A stretch of DNA of 64,000 nt from Streptomyces albofaciens JCM 4342 (GCF_008634025.1 NZ_PDCM01000002.1:3683001-3747000), one strand, 5' to 3'; positions 27,477 to 39,507 are shown, counted from the stretch's first letter. Notes: generated from the letters alone by a model not told the origin. Program-made: numbers and translations.

Positions 27477-28481
27477 ATGACAGTCACCCAGGCCTCCGCG
27501 CCGATCGCCGCCCCCACGAGGGCACCGGCGATCACCGCCACCGGACTGCGCAAGTCCTACGGCGACAAGCTCGTGCTCGACGGCATCGACCTGAACATCG
27601 CCGAAGGCACCGTCTTCGCGCTGCTCGGGCCCAACGGCGCCGGCAAGACCACCACGGTGGAAATCCTCTCCACACTCATCGAGGCCGACGCGGGCGAGGC
27701 CTGGGTCGCGGGCCGCCATCTGACCCGCGCCGCCGACGCGGTGCGCTCCTCGATCGGCGTCACCGGCCAGTTCTCGGCCGTCGACAACCTCCTGACCGCC
27801 GAGGAGAACCTCCTCCTCATGGCGGACCTGCACCACCTCGACCGGCGCGAGGGCAAGCGGCGGGCCAGGGACCTGCTGCGCCGCTTCGACCTGTCGGAGG
27901 TGGCGGGCAAGACCGCCGTCACCTTCTCCGGCGGTATGCGGCGCAAGCTGGACCTGGCGATGACGCTGGTCGGCGATCCGCGGATCATCTTCCTCGACGA
28001 GCCCACCACCGGGCTCGACCCGCGCAGCCGGCGCACCATGTGGGAGATCATCCGCGGCCTCGTCGCCGACGACGGCGTGACCATCTTCCTGACCACCCAG
28101 TACCTCGAAGAGGCCGACCAGCTCGCCGACCGGATCGCCGTGCTGGACCACGGCAGGCTGATCGCCGAGGGCACCGCCGACGAGCTGAAGCAGCGCATCC
28201 CCGGCGGCCACATCCGGGTGCGGTTCGCCGACGCCCGGAGCCTGGACACCGCGGCGGGAGTCTTCGGCATCGCCACGCGCGACGAGGAGTCCTGCGCCCT
28301 CCAGATCCCCAGCGACGGCTCCATCCCCAACCTGCGGGCCGTCCTCGACACGCTGGAGAACACCGGCGTCCGGGCCGAGTCGCTCACCGTGCACACCCCC
28401 GACCTCGACGACGTCTTCCTGACCCTCACCGGTCAGCCCCACCCCGCCCACACCGGCGCCCCGACCAAGGAGAACGTCTGA
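27477..28481 (+). CDS. DrrA-type ABC exporter ATPase
   Basis: A 334-residue ATPase of the daunorubicin-resistance DrrA type. Walker A is [16 protein letters not shown], the signature is VTFSGGMRRKLDLAM, Walker B is [16 protein letters not shown], and the switch region is [19 protein letters not shown]-terminal domain of about 100 residues is typical of DrrA proteins. The ATG follows GAAGGGA. Its stop shares one base with the permease start (TGATG). Proteins of this type expel hydrophobic compounds, including polyketides and peptides. Confidence 0.92.
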   Translation: MTVTQASAPIAAPTRAPAITATGLRKSYGDKLVLDGIDLNIAEGTVFALLGPNGAGKTTTVEILSTLIEADAGEAWVAGRHLTRAADAVRSSIGVTGQFSAVDNLLTAEENLLLMADLHHLDRREGKRRARDLLRRFDLSEVAGKTAVTFSGGMRRKLDLAMTLVGDPRIIFLDEPTTGLDPRSRRTMWEIIRGLVADDGVTIFLTTQYLEEADQLADRIAVLDHGRLIAEGTADELKQRIPGGHIRVRFADARSLDTAAGVFGIATRDEESCALQIPSDGSIPNLRAVLDTLENTGVRAESLTVHTPDLDDVFLTLTGQPHPAHTGAPTKENV

Positions 28482-29272
28482 TGGCCACCCTGTCCTACGC
28501 CGCCAGGGACTCCAGAACGATGCTGCGGCGCAACCTCAAGAAGGCCCTGCGCTACCCGTCCCTGACGCTCACCGTCGTCATCATGCCCCTCGCGATGCTG
28601 CTGCTGTTCAACTACGTCTTCGGCAGCGCCCTGGGCACCGGCATCAGCGGCCTGCCCACCGGCAGCGGCGACTACATCGACTACCTCGCGCCCGGCATCA
28701 TCCTGATGGCCGCCACGTCCGGCGCCCTGACCACCGCGATCAGCGTGTGCGCCGACAAGACCGAGGGCATCGTCAACCGCTTCCGCACGATGCCGATCTC
28801 CCGCGCCTCGTTCCTGACCGGCCATGTCGTCGGCAGCGTGATCCAGACGATGGTCAGCGTCGCGCTGGTCACCGGCGTCGCCCTCCTGATGGGCTTCCGC
28901 CCCAGCGCCACGCCCGTCGAATGGCTCGCCGCCATCGGTCTGCTCGCCCTGCTCACCCTGGCGCTGACCTGGGTCTGCGCGGGCATCGGGCTGGTCGCCA
29001 AGAACGTCGAGACCGCCAGCAACATCCCGATGCCGCTGACGTTCCTGCCGTTCCTCGGCAGCGCCATCGTGCCGACCGAGTCCATGCCCACCGGCCTGCG
29101 GTGGTTCGCCGAGTACCAGCCCTTCACGCCGATCATCGAGACCCTGCGCGGACTGTGGCTCGGCACCGGGATCGGCTCCAGCGCGGCCATCGCCCTCGCC
29201 TGGTGCGCGGGACTCTGCCTGGTCGGCTACCTGTGGGCGCGCCGCACCTTCAAGACCGGCGCGAAGCGGTAA
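28481..29272 (+). CDS. DrrB-type ABC-2 exporter permease
   Basis: A 263-residue ABC-2 membrane protein with about six transmembrane segments. It contains YLAPGIILMAATSGA and KTEGIVNRFRTMPISRAS, followed by LGLGTGI-type C-terminal loops and a basic end RRTFKTGAKR. The EGIVNRFRTMPISR segment is the conserved ABC-2 coupling region. It is coupled to the DrrA-type gene by an overlap and followed 72 bp later by the P450 gene. Confidence 0.9.
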   Translation: MATLSYAARDSRTMLRRNLKKALRYPSLTLTVVIMPLAMLLLFNYVFGSALGTGISGLPTGSGDYIDYLAPGIILMAATSGALTTAISVCADKTEGIVNRFRTMPISRASFLTGHVVGSVIQTMVSVALVTGVALLMGFRPSATPVEWLAAIGLLALLTLALTWVCAGIGLVAKNVETASNIPMPLTFLPFLGSAIVPTESMPTGLRWFAEYQPFTPIIETLRGLWLGTGIGSSAAIALAWCAGLCLVGYLWARRTFKTGAKR

Positions 29273-29344
29273 CCACCGCCCTCCGCACGCCACTTCACCG
29301 CACCACACCGTTCACATCCCGCACGGCGATCACAGGAGGACTCC

Positions 29345-30589
29345 ATGTCGTACAACCCGACGGCCCCCGACACCACCGCCGACCGCACCACCGGAGAACC
29401 GGCCACCCTGCCCACCGACCGGCGCACCGGCTGCCCCTTCGACCCGCCCGCCGGACTCACCGCGCCGGACGACCGGCCGCTGCGCCGCATGCGCTACGCC
29501 GACGGGCACATAGGCTGGCTGGCCACCAGCCACGCGGCGGCCCGTGCGGTGCTGTCCGACCCGCGCTTCAGCGCGCGCTACGAACTCCTGCACCTGCCGG
29601 TACCGATGCCGGGCATGGAGGGGATGACGCAGGTGCCGCCCGCGTCGCCCGGCGACTTCCTCGGTCTCGACGCTCCCGAGCACACCCGCTTCCGGCGGCT
29701 GCTCACCGGCAAGTTCACGGTCCGCCGGATGCGTCAGCTCGCCGAGCGGGTGGAGGGGTTCACGCACGAGTGCCTGGACGCCATGGAGCAGGCCGGGCCC
29801 GTCGTCGACCTGGTGGAGGCGTTCGCGCGGCCGGTGCCCGCGCTCATGATCTGCGAACTGCTCGGCGTGCCGTACGCCGACCGGGACCGCTTCCAGGGAC
29901 ACGTGGCGACCGTCTTCGACCAGACGTCGGACGCGGAGGCGAGGGGCGCGGCGTTCGCCGCCGTCGGACAGTTCATCGGGGAACTCGTGGCCGCCAAGCG
30001 CGCCGAGCCCACCGACGACCTGCTCAGCGACCTGACCACCTCGGACCTCACCGAGGAGGAACTGATCGGGGTCGGCGGGGTGCTGCTGGCCGCCGGGCTC
30101 GACACCACCGCGAACATGCTCGGCCTCGGCACCTTCGCCCTGCTCAGCAACCCCGGCCAGCTGGACGCCCTGCGCGCCGACCCGGGCCTCGCCGAGCAGA
30201 CCGTCGAGGAACTGCTGCGCTACCTCAGCGTGGCCGACCCCATCGCGCGGGCCGCCCTGGAGGACGTCGAGATCGAAGGTCAGTTGGTCAGGGCCGGTGA
30301 GACGGTGACCGTCTCGGTCCAGGCCGCCAACCGCGACCCGCTGAAGTTCCCCGAGCCCGACCGGCTCGACATCCACCGCAGGGCCACCGGGCACCTGTCG
30401 TTCGGCCACGGGCCCCACCAGTGCCTCGGCCAGCAGCTCGCCCGCGTCGAGATGACCGTCGCCTTCCCGGCGCTCTTCGCCCGCTTCCCCACCCTGCGCC
30501 TCGCGGTGCCGCCGCAGGAGGTCCCGCTGCGCGACCGCGCCAACATCTACGGCGTGATCAGCCTGCCCGTCACCTGGGACAAGGAGTAA
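29345..30589 (+). CDS. Cytochrome P450
   Basis: A 414-residue soluble bacterial P450. The I-helix oxygen-activation segment is [11 protein letters not shown], the K-helix ExxR is EELLR, and the heme loop is [10 protein letters not shown] with the ligand cysteine at about residue 360. The overall pattern is close to the CYP105/CYP107 groups that modify polyketides and xenobiotics. In the I-helix motif AGLDTT, Leu-Asp replaces the common His-Glu; this is tolerated in the family. The ATG follows an AGGAGG-like site (CACAGGAGGA). Its ferredoxin partner is encoded 4 bp downstream. Confidence 0.93.
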   Translation: MSYNPTAPDTTADRTTGEPATLPTDRRTGCPFDPPAGLTAPDDRPLRRMRYADGHIGWLATSHAAARAVLSDPRFSARYELLHLPVPMPGMEGMTQVPPASPGDFLGLDAPEHTRFRRLLTGKFTVRRMRQLAERVEGFTHECLDAMEQAGPVVDLVEAFARPVPALMICELLGVPYADRDRFQGHVATVFDQTSDAEARGAAFAAVGQFIGELVAAKRAEPTDDLLSDLTTSDLTEEELIGVGGVLLAAGLDTTANMLGLGTFALLSNPGQLDALRADPGLAEQTVEELLRYLSVADPIARAALEDVEIEGQLVRAGETVTVSVQAANRDPLKFPEPDRLDIHRRATGHLSFGHGPHQCLGQQLARVEMTVAFPALFARFPTLRLAVPPQEVPLRDRANIYGVISLPVTWDKE

Positions 30590-30593
30590 CGCG

Positions 30594-30827
30594 ATGAGCG
30601 ATCCGAACGAACGGCTGCGTCTCGGCGTCGACCGTGACCGCTGTGTCGGCGCCGGAATGTGCGCCCTGACCGCTCCCGAGGTCTTCGACCAGGACGACGA
30701 CGAAGGCCTGGTGGTGCTCCTGCACCCCGAGCCGGCCCCCGGGCACCGGGCCGCCGCCCGGATGGCCGCCGGCCTCTGCCCCGCCCGGGCCATCATCCTC
30801 CACTCCCCGGACCCCACGGACCCGTAG
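30594..30827 (+). CDS. [3Fe-4S] ferredoxin, P450 partner
   Basis: A 77-residue ferredoxin. DRDRCVGAGMCALTAPEVF gives the C-x5-C motif, and GLCPARAI near the C-terminus gives the third cysteine followed by proline. Three cysteines without the fourth indicate a [3Fe-4S] cluster, the usual electron donor of actinobacterial P450s. The ATG is 4 bp after the P450 stop with GGAG upstream, so the two are co-translated. No ferredoxin reductase is nearby; a housekeeping one must supply electrons. Confidence 0.92.
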   Translation: MSDPNERLRLGVDRDRCVGAGMCALTAPEVFDQDDDEGLVVLLHPEPAPGHRAAARMAAGLCPARAIILHSPDPTDP

Positions 30828-30847
30828 CGACCGTGGCACTCCGGGCC

Positions 30848-30882
30848 GAGAACCCCGCACCGCACACCGGTGGGGGGCTCTC
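30848..30882. terminator. Terminator after P450/ferredoxin
   Basis: Imperfect hairpin GAG-AA-CCCC-G-CACCG facing CGGTG-G-GGGG-CT-CTC with a 7-nt loop, 20 bp after the ferredoxin stop. It lies in the convergent gap to the EamA gene and probably ends the rightward transcript. Confidence 0.6.
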
Positions 30883-30955
30883 GCGCGTGCGGGCCCAGGC
30901 TCGCCCCCGCCCCTGCTTCGGCCCCGGCTCCGGCTCGGTCTGCCCCGCCCCGGGC

Positions 30956-31960
30956 TCAGCCCGTCCCGGCCCCGCCCGTGCTCCGTACGGCACCGACGCT
31001 CGCCAGCACCACCAGCCCGATCGCCACCACCTCGGCCCAGCCGAGCGCCTGGTGCAGCACCAGGAACCCGGCGAGCGCCGCGGCGGCCGGCTCCAGACTC
31101 ATCATCACGGCGAAGCCGGAGGCCGGGAGCTTGCGCAGGGCGAGCAGTTCGAGGGTGTACGGCGTGACCGAGGACAGCAGCGCGACAGCGGCGCCCAGTC
31201 CGATCGTGACCGGGTCCAGCAGCGCCGTACCGGCGCTGGAGATGCCGACCGGCAGGCTCAGCAGCGCCGCCACCGACATCGCCAGGGCCAGGCCGTCCGC
31301 CTGCGGGAAGCGCTGCCCCGTACGGGACGAGAGCAGGATGTACGCGGCCCACAGCGCGCCCGCCGCCAGGGCGAGCCCGGCGCCGAGCGGGTCCAGCCCG
31401 TCGAAGCCCTCGCGGCCGAGCAGGGCGACACCGCCCAGCGCGAGCGCCGCCCACACCAGGCTCAGCGCCCGGCGCGAGGTGACCACCGAGAGGATCAGCG
31501 GCCCCATGAACTCCAGCGTGACGGCGGCGCCCAGCGGAATGCGGTCGATGGCCTCGTAGAAGAGCGAGTTCATGCCGCACAGGGCGACACCGAAGGCGAC
31601 GATCGTGGCCCAGTCGCCCCGGCTGTAGCCGCGCATCCCGGGACGGCAGGCGATCATCAGGACGAGCGCGGCGACCACCAGGCGGAGCGTGACCACACCG
31701 AGCGCACCGGCCCGCGGGAAGAGCAGCACCGCGACCGAGGCGCCGAACTGGAGCGAGATGATGCCGCCGATCACCAGCGCCACGGACACCAGCCGCCCGC
31801 CCGCCGCCGCGTCCCGCTCGGCGGCGCGGACCTCCGGGGAGGCCGGGACCGGCTCGGGAACCGGAGCTACGGGCGGCGGACCGGAGGCGGTGCCTTCGGC
31901 CGTGGCACCGGCCCGGCCGGCGGACTGCGGGTTGCTGGACTCGTGGCGCGACTCGTTCAC
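30956..31960 (-). CDS. EamA-family (DMT) transporter
   Basis: A 334-residue inner-membrane protein with a 60-residue polar N-terminus and ten hydrophobic segments in two EamA repeats. Examples are SVALVIGGIISLQFGASVAV, GALGVVTLRLVVAALVLMIA and LTVEFMGPLILSVV-like segments. The VTLRLVVAALVL and AAVTLEFMGPLILSV motifs resemble RhtA-type amino-acid or metabolite exporters. GTG 31960 is the likely start. It is divergent from a LysR gene with a 70-bp gap, the usual arrangement for an inducible exporter. Confidence 0.87.
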   Translation of the reverse strand: MNESRHESSNPQSAGRAGATAEGTASGPPPVAPVPEPVPASPEVRAAERDAAAGGRLVSVALVIGGIISLQFGASVAVLLFPRAGALGVVTLRLVVAALVLMIACRPGMRGYSRGDWATIVAFGVALCGMNSLFYEAIDRIPLGAAVTLEFMGPLILSVVTSRRALSLVWAALALGGVALLGREGFDGLDPLGAGLALAAGALWAAYILLSSRTGQRFPQADGLALAMSVAALLSLPVGISSAGTALLDPVTIGLGAAVALLSSVTPYTLELLALRKLPASGFAVMMSLEPAAAALAGFLVLHQALGWAEVVAIGLVVLASVGAVRSTGGAGTG

Positions 31961-31993
31961 GGGGGCCACGCTACGGGCCGCCGCGCGCGCCGT

Positions 31994-32022
31994 GAAATGC
32001 GATTTCCACCTGCTGTTATGCT
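31994..32022 (+). promoter_or_regulatory. LysR promoter and dyad
   Basis: GAAATGCGATTTC (31994-32006) has GAAAT/ATTTC arms around a 3-bp centre. TATGCT (32017-32022) is a good -10 only 8 nt before the LysR ATG. The dyad sits at the -35 position and fits a T-N11-A-like LysR box controlling both divergent genes. Confidence 0.5.
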
Positions 32023-32030
32023 CCGGCCGC

Positions 32031-32891
32031 ATGACCGTCGAACTGCGGCACCTCCGCTGTTTTCTGGCCATTGCCGACACGCTCAGCGTGACCCGCGCCG
32101 CCGAGCGGCTGCACCTCAGCCAGCCCGCCGTCTCCCGCGCCCTGCGGCAACTGGAGCAGGAGACCGGCGCCCGGCTCGCCGACCGGTCCACCCATCACCT
32201 GGAGCTGACGCCGGAGGGCCGCGCCTTCCGCGTACGGGCCGAGGCCGCCGTCACCGCCTTCGACGACGCCCTGGCCCACACCCGCCCGACACCCCGGCCG
32301 CTGCTCCTCGGCCACGCCTGGTCCGCCGCCGGCCCGTACACCACGCCCTTGCTGCGCCGCTGGCACGAGCGGCACCCCGGCACCCCGCTGGAGCTGCGCC
32401 GGATCGACGACCGCACGGCGGGCCTGCTGCGCGGCGACGTGGACGCGGCGCTGCTGCGCGGCGAGCTGCGGGACGAGGGTCTGGTCGCCGACCGGCTCGG
32501 CACCGAGCCGCGGGTGGCGGCCCTGCCCGCCGACGACCCGCTGGCCCGGCGCCGCTCACTGACTCTGGCGGACCTCGCCGGGCGCACCCTCGCGCTCAAC
32601 ACCGTCTCCGGCGTCACCACCCCGGACCTGTGGCCGGCGGACGCGCGGCCCGCCGCGACCGTTCCGATCACCAACACCGACGACTGGCTGGCCGCCATCG
32701 CCGCCGGGCGCTGCTTCGGTGTCACCTCCTCGGCCACCGCGGAGGTGCATCCGCACCACGGCGTGCGCTACGTGCCGCTGCGCGGCGCGCCGCCCGTCAC
32801 CGTGCGCCTCGTCCGACGCGCCGGGCCGGGGCACCCGGCCGCACCCGACCTGGTGGCGCTGGCGCACGAGGTGTTCAGCGAGGCGCTGTGA
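32031..32891 (+). CDS. LysR-family transcriptional regulator
   Basis: A 286-residue LysR protein. The winged helix is VELRHLRCFLAIADTLSVTRAAERLHLSQPAVSRALRQLE (residues 3-42), followed by a periplasmic-binding-like effector domain (about 90-285). The SQPAVSRALRQLE recognition helix is canonical. A -10 8 nt before the ATG implies a leaderless or near-leaderless mRNA. The likely target is the divergent EamA exporter. Its last 17 bp overlap the convergent FAD/Fe-S gene. Confidence 0.9.
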   Translation: MTVELRHLRCFLAIADTLSVTRAAERLHLSQPAVSRALRQLEQETGARLADRSTHHLELTPEGRAFRVRAEAAVTAFDDALAHTRPTPRPLLLGHAWSAAGPYTTPLLRRWHERHPGTPLELRRIDDRTAGLLRGDVDAALLRGELRDEGLVADRLGTEPRVAALPADDPLARRRSLTLADLAGRTLALNTVSGVTTPDLWPADARPAATVPITNTDDWLAAIAAGRCFGVTSSATAEVHPHHGVRYVPLRGAPPVTVRLVRRAGPGHPAAPDLVALAHEVFSEAL

Positions 32892-35757
32892 CCGCCCCCT
32901 CGCCCCCGCCCGCCAGCCCCTCCGCCAGCACCTCGGCCAGGTGGCGGGCGCGCCGGTCGGTGAGCTGACCGATCTGGGTGCGGCAGGAGAAGCCGTCGGC
33001 GAGCACTTCGGTGGTGGGGTCCGCTTGCCGTACGGAGGGCAGGAGCTGTTCTTCGGCGCAGGCGACGGACACGTCGTAGTGGCCGCGTTCGAAGCCGAAG
33101 TTTCCGGCCAGTCCGCAGCAGCCGCCGCTCAGACCGCCCGCCAGTCCGGCCCGTTCGCGCAGGCGCTGTTCGGCCGCCTCGCCCAGGACCGCGTGCTGGT
33201 GGCAGTGGGTCTGGCCGACGGCCGGACGGTCGAGGCGCGGGGGCTCCCAGGCGGGCGCCCGTTCCTCCAGGGTCTGCGCGAAGGTGCGTACGGAGGCGGC
33301 CAGCCGGGCCGCGCGCGGGTCGTCGGGCAGCAGCTCCGGCAGGTCGGTGCGCAAGGCCGCCGCGCAGCTCGGTTCGAGGACGGTCAGCGGGGTGCCGTCG
33401 GCGAGCAGCGGGTCGAGGGCGTCCACCGTACGGCGCATGACCGTGCGTGCCTGGTCGAGCTGGCCGGTCGAGACGTAGGTCAGCCCGCAGCACAGGGGCG
33501 GCCGGCGGCCGGCCACCGGCAGCCGGACGGTGAGGCCGGCGGCCTCCAGGACACGTACGGCGGCACGGCCGACCTCGGGCGCGAGGTAGTTGGTGAAGGT
33601 GTCCGGCCACAGCAGGAGCGCCGGTCCGGCCGTGGGCGGGGCGGGCGTGCGCCGCGCCCACCACCGTACGAACGGCTCGGTGGCCAGCTCCGGGATCGCC
33701 CGCTGCGGCGCGATGCCGCCGAGGCGCTTGGCCGCGCCCGCCAGCGGGGTCCGGGCCAGGGCGTTGAGCAGCGGCGCGACCGGGGCAGCGGCGCGCAGCC
33801 AGCGCGGCAGCCGGCCCATCGAGTAGTGCGCGGCGGGCCGCAGCCGCCCCGCGTAGTGGTGGTGCAGGAACTCGGCCTTGTACGTGGCCATGTCGACGCC
33901 CACGGGGCAGTCGCTGCGGCAGCCCTTGCAGGACAGGCACAGGTCCAGCGCATCCCGTACCTCCCCGGAGCGCCAGCCACCGGTGATCACTTCGCCGGCG
34001 AGCATCTCGTGCAGCAGGCGGGCGCGGCCGCGGGTGGAGTGCCGTTCCTCGCCGGTGGCGCGGTACGACGGGCACATGACGGCCGAGCCGCCCGGGGCGG
34101 CGTTGCGGCACTTGGCGACGCCGACGCAGCGCCGTACCGCCGCCGAGAAGTCGCCGCCGTCGTGCGGGTAGCCGAACTCCACGTCCACCGGGCGCTTCGG
34201 CAGCGGTGCGAAGCGCAGGTTGTCGTCCATCCGGTCCGGCCGGACGAGCATGCCGGGGTTCAGGCCGCCCGCCGGGTCCCACAGGTCCTTGAAGCGGCCG
34301 AAGAGGCCGACCAGGCCGGGTCCGTACATCCTGGGCAGCAGTTCGGCGCGGGCCTGCCCGTCGCCGTGCTCCCCGGAGAGCGAGCCGCCGTGCGCCACGA
34401 CCAGCTCCGCGAGGTCGCCGGAGAACTCCCGGAACCGCCGGATGCCGGGCGCGGTCAGCAGGTCGAAGTCGATACGGACGTGGATGCAGCCGTCGCCGAA
34501 GTCCCCGTACGGCGTGCCGCGCAGGCCGTGCTGGGCCAGCAGGGCACGGAAGTCGCGCAGGTAGGCGCCGAGGCGCCGCGGCGGCACCGCGCAGTCCTCC
34601 CAGCCGGGCCACGCCTCCGAGCCGTCCGGCATCCGGGTCGCGGTGCCGGACGCGTCCTCGCGCACCCGCCACAGGGCGCGCTGCCGCGCCGGGTCGGTGA
34701 CGACGGTGTGGTCGGTCGTGGCCGCCCCCGCGTCCCGGCACAGGCTCTCGGCGCGGGCCAGCGCTTCTCCCGGTTCGTCGCCGCCCATCTCGACGAACAG
34801 CCAGGCGCCGCCCTTGGGCAGGCCCGCCGCGCTGCCCACCAGGTCGGCGGCCATGCCCTCGACGGTCAGGGGCCGGTACGGCAGCAGGGTGTGCGCCGCT
34901 TCGGCCGCCGCGCTCTCGTCCTCGTAGCCGAGTACCGCCAGCACCTTGGCGGCGGGCGGCCGGACCAGCGCGACCGTGGCCTCGGTCAGCACGCCGAGCG
35001 TGCCCTCGCTGCCGGTGAGCGCCCGCGCCAGGTCGGTGCCCTGCTCGGGCAGCAGGGCGTCCAGCGCGTAACCGGAGATGCGGCGCGGGAGGCCCGGATA
35101 CCCGGTGCGGAGCAGCGCCAAGTCGCCGTCCACCAGGCCCCGTACGCCGTCCCGCAGCCGTTGCGGCAGCGCGTCCAGGGCCGCGGTGCCGCGCCCGGCG
35201 CGCAGCCGCTCGCCCCCGTACGTCAGCACCTCCAGTTCGCGCACGCTGTCGGCGGTGGTGCCCCAGGCCACCGAGTGCGAGCCGCAGGAGTTGTTGCCGA
35301 TCATGCCGCCGAGGGTGCAGCGGCTGTGCGTGGACGGATCCGGGCCGAAGGTCAGGCCGTGCGCGGCGGCGGCCGCCCGCAGGTCGTCGAGGACCACGCC
35401 CGGCTGGACGACCGCCGTGCCGGCCTCCGGGTCCAGCGACACGATCCGCCGCAGGTGGCGGGTGCAGTCCAGCACCACGCCGAGGCCGGTGGCCTGCCCC
35501 GCGATGCTCGTGCCGCCGCCGCGCGGCACCACCGGCACACCGCGCTCGCGGCACACGCGCAGGACGGCGGCGACATCCTCCGCGTCCCGTGGCGCGACCA
35601 CCGCCCGCGGCACCCGGCGGTAGTTGGACGCGTCCATCGTCATCAGCGCCCGGTCCCCGGCGGCGGCCGACACCTCGCCGCGCACCGCGTCCGCCAGCTC
35701 CCGGGCCAGCTCCCGCGTCCCGCCCTGCGTCCCGTGTGTCTCCGTACGATCAGCCAT
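32875..35757 (-). CDS. FAD-linked / Fe-S 2-hydroxyacid dehydrogenase (GlcD-GlpC fusion, YdiJ-like)
   Basis: A 960-residue fusion. Residues 50-500 are an FAD-binding oxidase domain (VVPRGGGTSIAGQATGLG, MIGNNSCGSHSVAWG, LSGEHGDGQAR). From about 560 there are two Fe-S motifs (CVGVAKCRN with MCPSYRATGEERHSTRGRA, and CLSCKGCRSDCPVGVD). The C-terminus has CCG-type segments (LCCGLTYVSTGQLDQ, GGCCGLAGNFGFE). Proteins of this build oxidise D-lactate or D-2-hydroxyglutarate and pass electrons to the membrane. The first Fe-S motif is the modified form usual in YdiJ-like proteins. It is apparently monocistronic. Confidence 0.9.
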   Translation of the reverse strand: MADRTETHGTQGGTRELARELADAVRGEVSAAAGDRALMTMDASNYRRVPRAVVAPRDAEDVAAVLRVCRERGVPVVPRGGGTSIAGQATGLGVVLDCTRHLRRIVSLDPEAGTAVVQPGVVLDDLRAAAAAHGLTFGPDPSTHSRCTLGGMIGNNSCGSHSVAWGTTADSVRELEVLTYGGERLRAGRGTAALDALPQRLRDGVRGLVDGDLALLRTGYPGLPRRISGYALDALLPEQGTDLARALTGSEGTLGVLTEATVALVRPPAAKVLAVLGYEDESAAAEAAHTLLPYRPLTVEGMAADLVGSAAGLPKGGAWLFVEMGGDEPGEALARAESLCRDAGAATTDHTVVTDPARQRALWRVREDASGTATRMPDGSEAWPGWEDCAVPPRRLGAYLRDFRALLAQHGLRGTPYGDFGDGCIHVRIDFDLLTAPGIRRFREFSGDLAELVVAHGGSLSGEHGDGQARAELLPRMYGPGLVGLFGRFKDLWDPAGGLNPGMLVRPDRMDDNLRFAPLPKRPVDVEFGYPHDGGDFSAAVRRCVGVAKCRNAAPGGSAVMCPSYRATGEERHSTRGRARLLHEMLAGEVITGGWRSGEVRDALDLCLSCKGCRSDCPVGVDMATYKAEFLHHHYAGRLRPAAHYSMGRLPRWLRAAAPVAPLLNALARTPLAGAAKRLGGIAPQRAIPELATEPFVRWWARRTPAPPTAGPALLLWPDTFTNYLAPEVGRAAVRVLEAAGLTVRLPVAGRRPPLCCGLTYVSTGQLDQARTVMRRTVDALDPLLADGTPLTVLEPSCAAALRTDLPELLPDDPRAARLAASVRTFAQTLEERAPAWEPPRLDRPAVGQTHCHQHAVLGEAAEQRLRERAGLAGGLSGGCCGLAGNFGFERGHYDVSVACAEEQLLPSVRQADPTTEVLADGFSCRTQIGQLTDRRARHLAEVLAEGLAGGGEGAVTAPR

Positions 35758-35819
35758 GCCCCCAGCCTGCCCACTCGGCCGGGGCCGCTCCCCGCCCGAC
35801 GCCCGACCGTTGCCCGCGC

Positions 35820-37172
35820 CTACGCCCGGAACACGTTCTCCGGGTCGTACGCGGCCTTGGCACCGGCCAGCCGCCGGCGCAGCGGCTCCTCGTACGCGTC
35901 GGCCACCGCGTCACCGTGATCACCGAACAGGAAGTTGACGGCGCGGCCGACCGCCCACGGCGCCAGCGCCTCCCGCACCTCCGCGTGCAGCGCGCGGACG
36001 GCCGCCACGTCCGTGCCGTCCAGCGGCGACAGCAGGCGCAGCAGGTAGCGCGCGTCCCGGTGGCCGACGGAACCGCCGCCCGCCGCGAGCGCGCCGCCGA
36101 GGTGGTTGAGCTGCACCACGGTCATCATCGGTGCGTCCGGGCCGGTCAGCGCGGCCACCGTGCGGAGCGCGTCCGCCTCCAGTCCGCTGAGCAGCACGCT
36201 GTCGCCGTCGTAGGCGTGCGGCGTGGCCGGGTCCTGGTGAATCGTGTGGGAGTCGGTGTACGGCATCTCGCGCAGCGTGTCGGCCACCCGGGGCCCGACC
36301 GCGCGCAGCGGGGCGGCCAGCCGGTCGCCCTCTTCCGCCGTGCCCGTGTACGCGATCCGGATCTGGGCGAGGTGGCGGCCGCGCAGGTGGGGCGGCACGG
36401 CAGGTGCGTCCGGGTACACGATCAGGCCGACCGACGAGGTCAGCGCGTCGGGCAGGTCCTCGGTCCAGGCCAGGTACGCGGCCAGCGCCTCGTCCAGCAG
36501 ATCGGCGCCGAAGATCAGTTGGCCGCCGTACACCCGCTCGACCGGCACCAGCCCGGACTCCAGGCCGGTCACCACGCCCAGGCCGTGGCCACCGCCGAGC
36601 AGCGCCCGGAAGAGGTCCGGTTCGTGCGCCTCGGACACCCGCCGCACCTCCCCGTCGGCGGTGACCAGTTCCACCGTCCGGACGTGGTCCGACGCGTATC
36701 CGAACTCCCGGCCCAGGATGCCCAGTCCCCCGTACCCGACGACGCCCACCCCGGGCGACGACCCGTTCACCGGCGCCAGCCCGTACGGCGCGGCCTCCTC
36801 GATCAGCTGCCCGCAGAGCACGCCCGCCCCGGCCCACGCCGTCCGCGCTGCCGCGTCGATCCGTATCCCGTCCATCCGGCGGGTGCTGATCAGCAGGCCA
36901 CCGTCGGTGGCCGCCGCCAGGCCGTGCCCGGTCGACTGCACGGACACCGGCAGGCCGTGGGCGCGGGCGTAGCGCACCGCCGCCACGGCGTCGGCTGCCG
37001 AGGCCGCCCCGACGATCACCGAAGGACGGTGGGAGTACCCGATCTGGTAGCCGGAGCGCTCCGCGTCGTACCCCTCGTCACCGGGGACGAGGACGACGCC
37101 GGTTACCTGGGCGGCCAGCTCGGCAAGGGTGGGGGAAGCTGCGGGAACGGTGGTGTCGTTGGTGAGGTTCAT
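35820..37172 (-). CDS. FAD-binding oxidoreductase with BBE domain
   Basis: A 450-residue berberine-bridge-type flavoprotein. The PCMH FAD-binding domain spans about 20-200, with VQSTGHGLAAATDGGLLISTRRM (its TGHG carries the histidine used for covalent FAD) and the SSPGVGVVGYGGLGILGR glycine region. The cysteine of bicovalent enzymes is absent there, so flavin attachment is probably by histidine only. The C-terminal BBE motif is AYDPENVFR. Substrates of the family include sugars and natural-product intermediates. ATG 37172 follows GGAGAG. It is divergent from a WYL regulator. Confidence 0.88.
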   Translation of the reverse strand: MNLTNDTTVPAASPTLAELAAQVTGVVLVPGDEGYDAERSGYQIGYSHRPSVIVGAASAADAVAAVRYARAHGLPVSVQSTGHGLAAATDGGLLISTRRMDGIRIDAAARTAWAGAGVLCGQLIEEAAPYGLAPVNGSSPGVGVVGYGGLGILGREFGYASDHVRTVELVTADGEVRRVSEAHEPDLFRALLGGGHGLGVVTGLESGLVPVERVYGGQLIFGADLLDEALAAYLAWTEDLPDALTSSVGLIVYPDAPAVPPHLRGRHLAQIRIAYTGTAEEGDRLAAPLRAVGPRVADTLREMPYTDSHTIHQDPATPHAYDGDSVLLSGLEADALRTVAALTGPDAPMMTVVQLNHLGGALAAGGGSVGHRDARYLLRLLSPLDGTDVAAVRALHAEVREALAPWAVGRAVNFLFGDHGDAVADAYEEPLRRRLAGAKAAYDPENVFRA

Positions 37173-37192
37173 GGCCGGGACTCTCCTGCCAT

Positions 37193-39492
<2,300 letters not shown>

Positions 39493-39507
39493 GGCCTCTC
39501 GCTCCAC

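Noticed and set aside
32719..35919. 1066-codon plus-strand ORF opposite the FAD/Fe-S dehydrogenase
   Set aside because: Same mirror-frame effect; the minus strand encodes complete FAD and Fe-S motifs.
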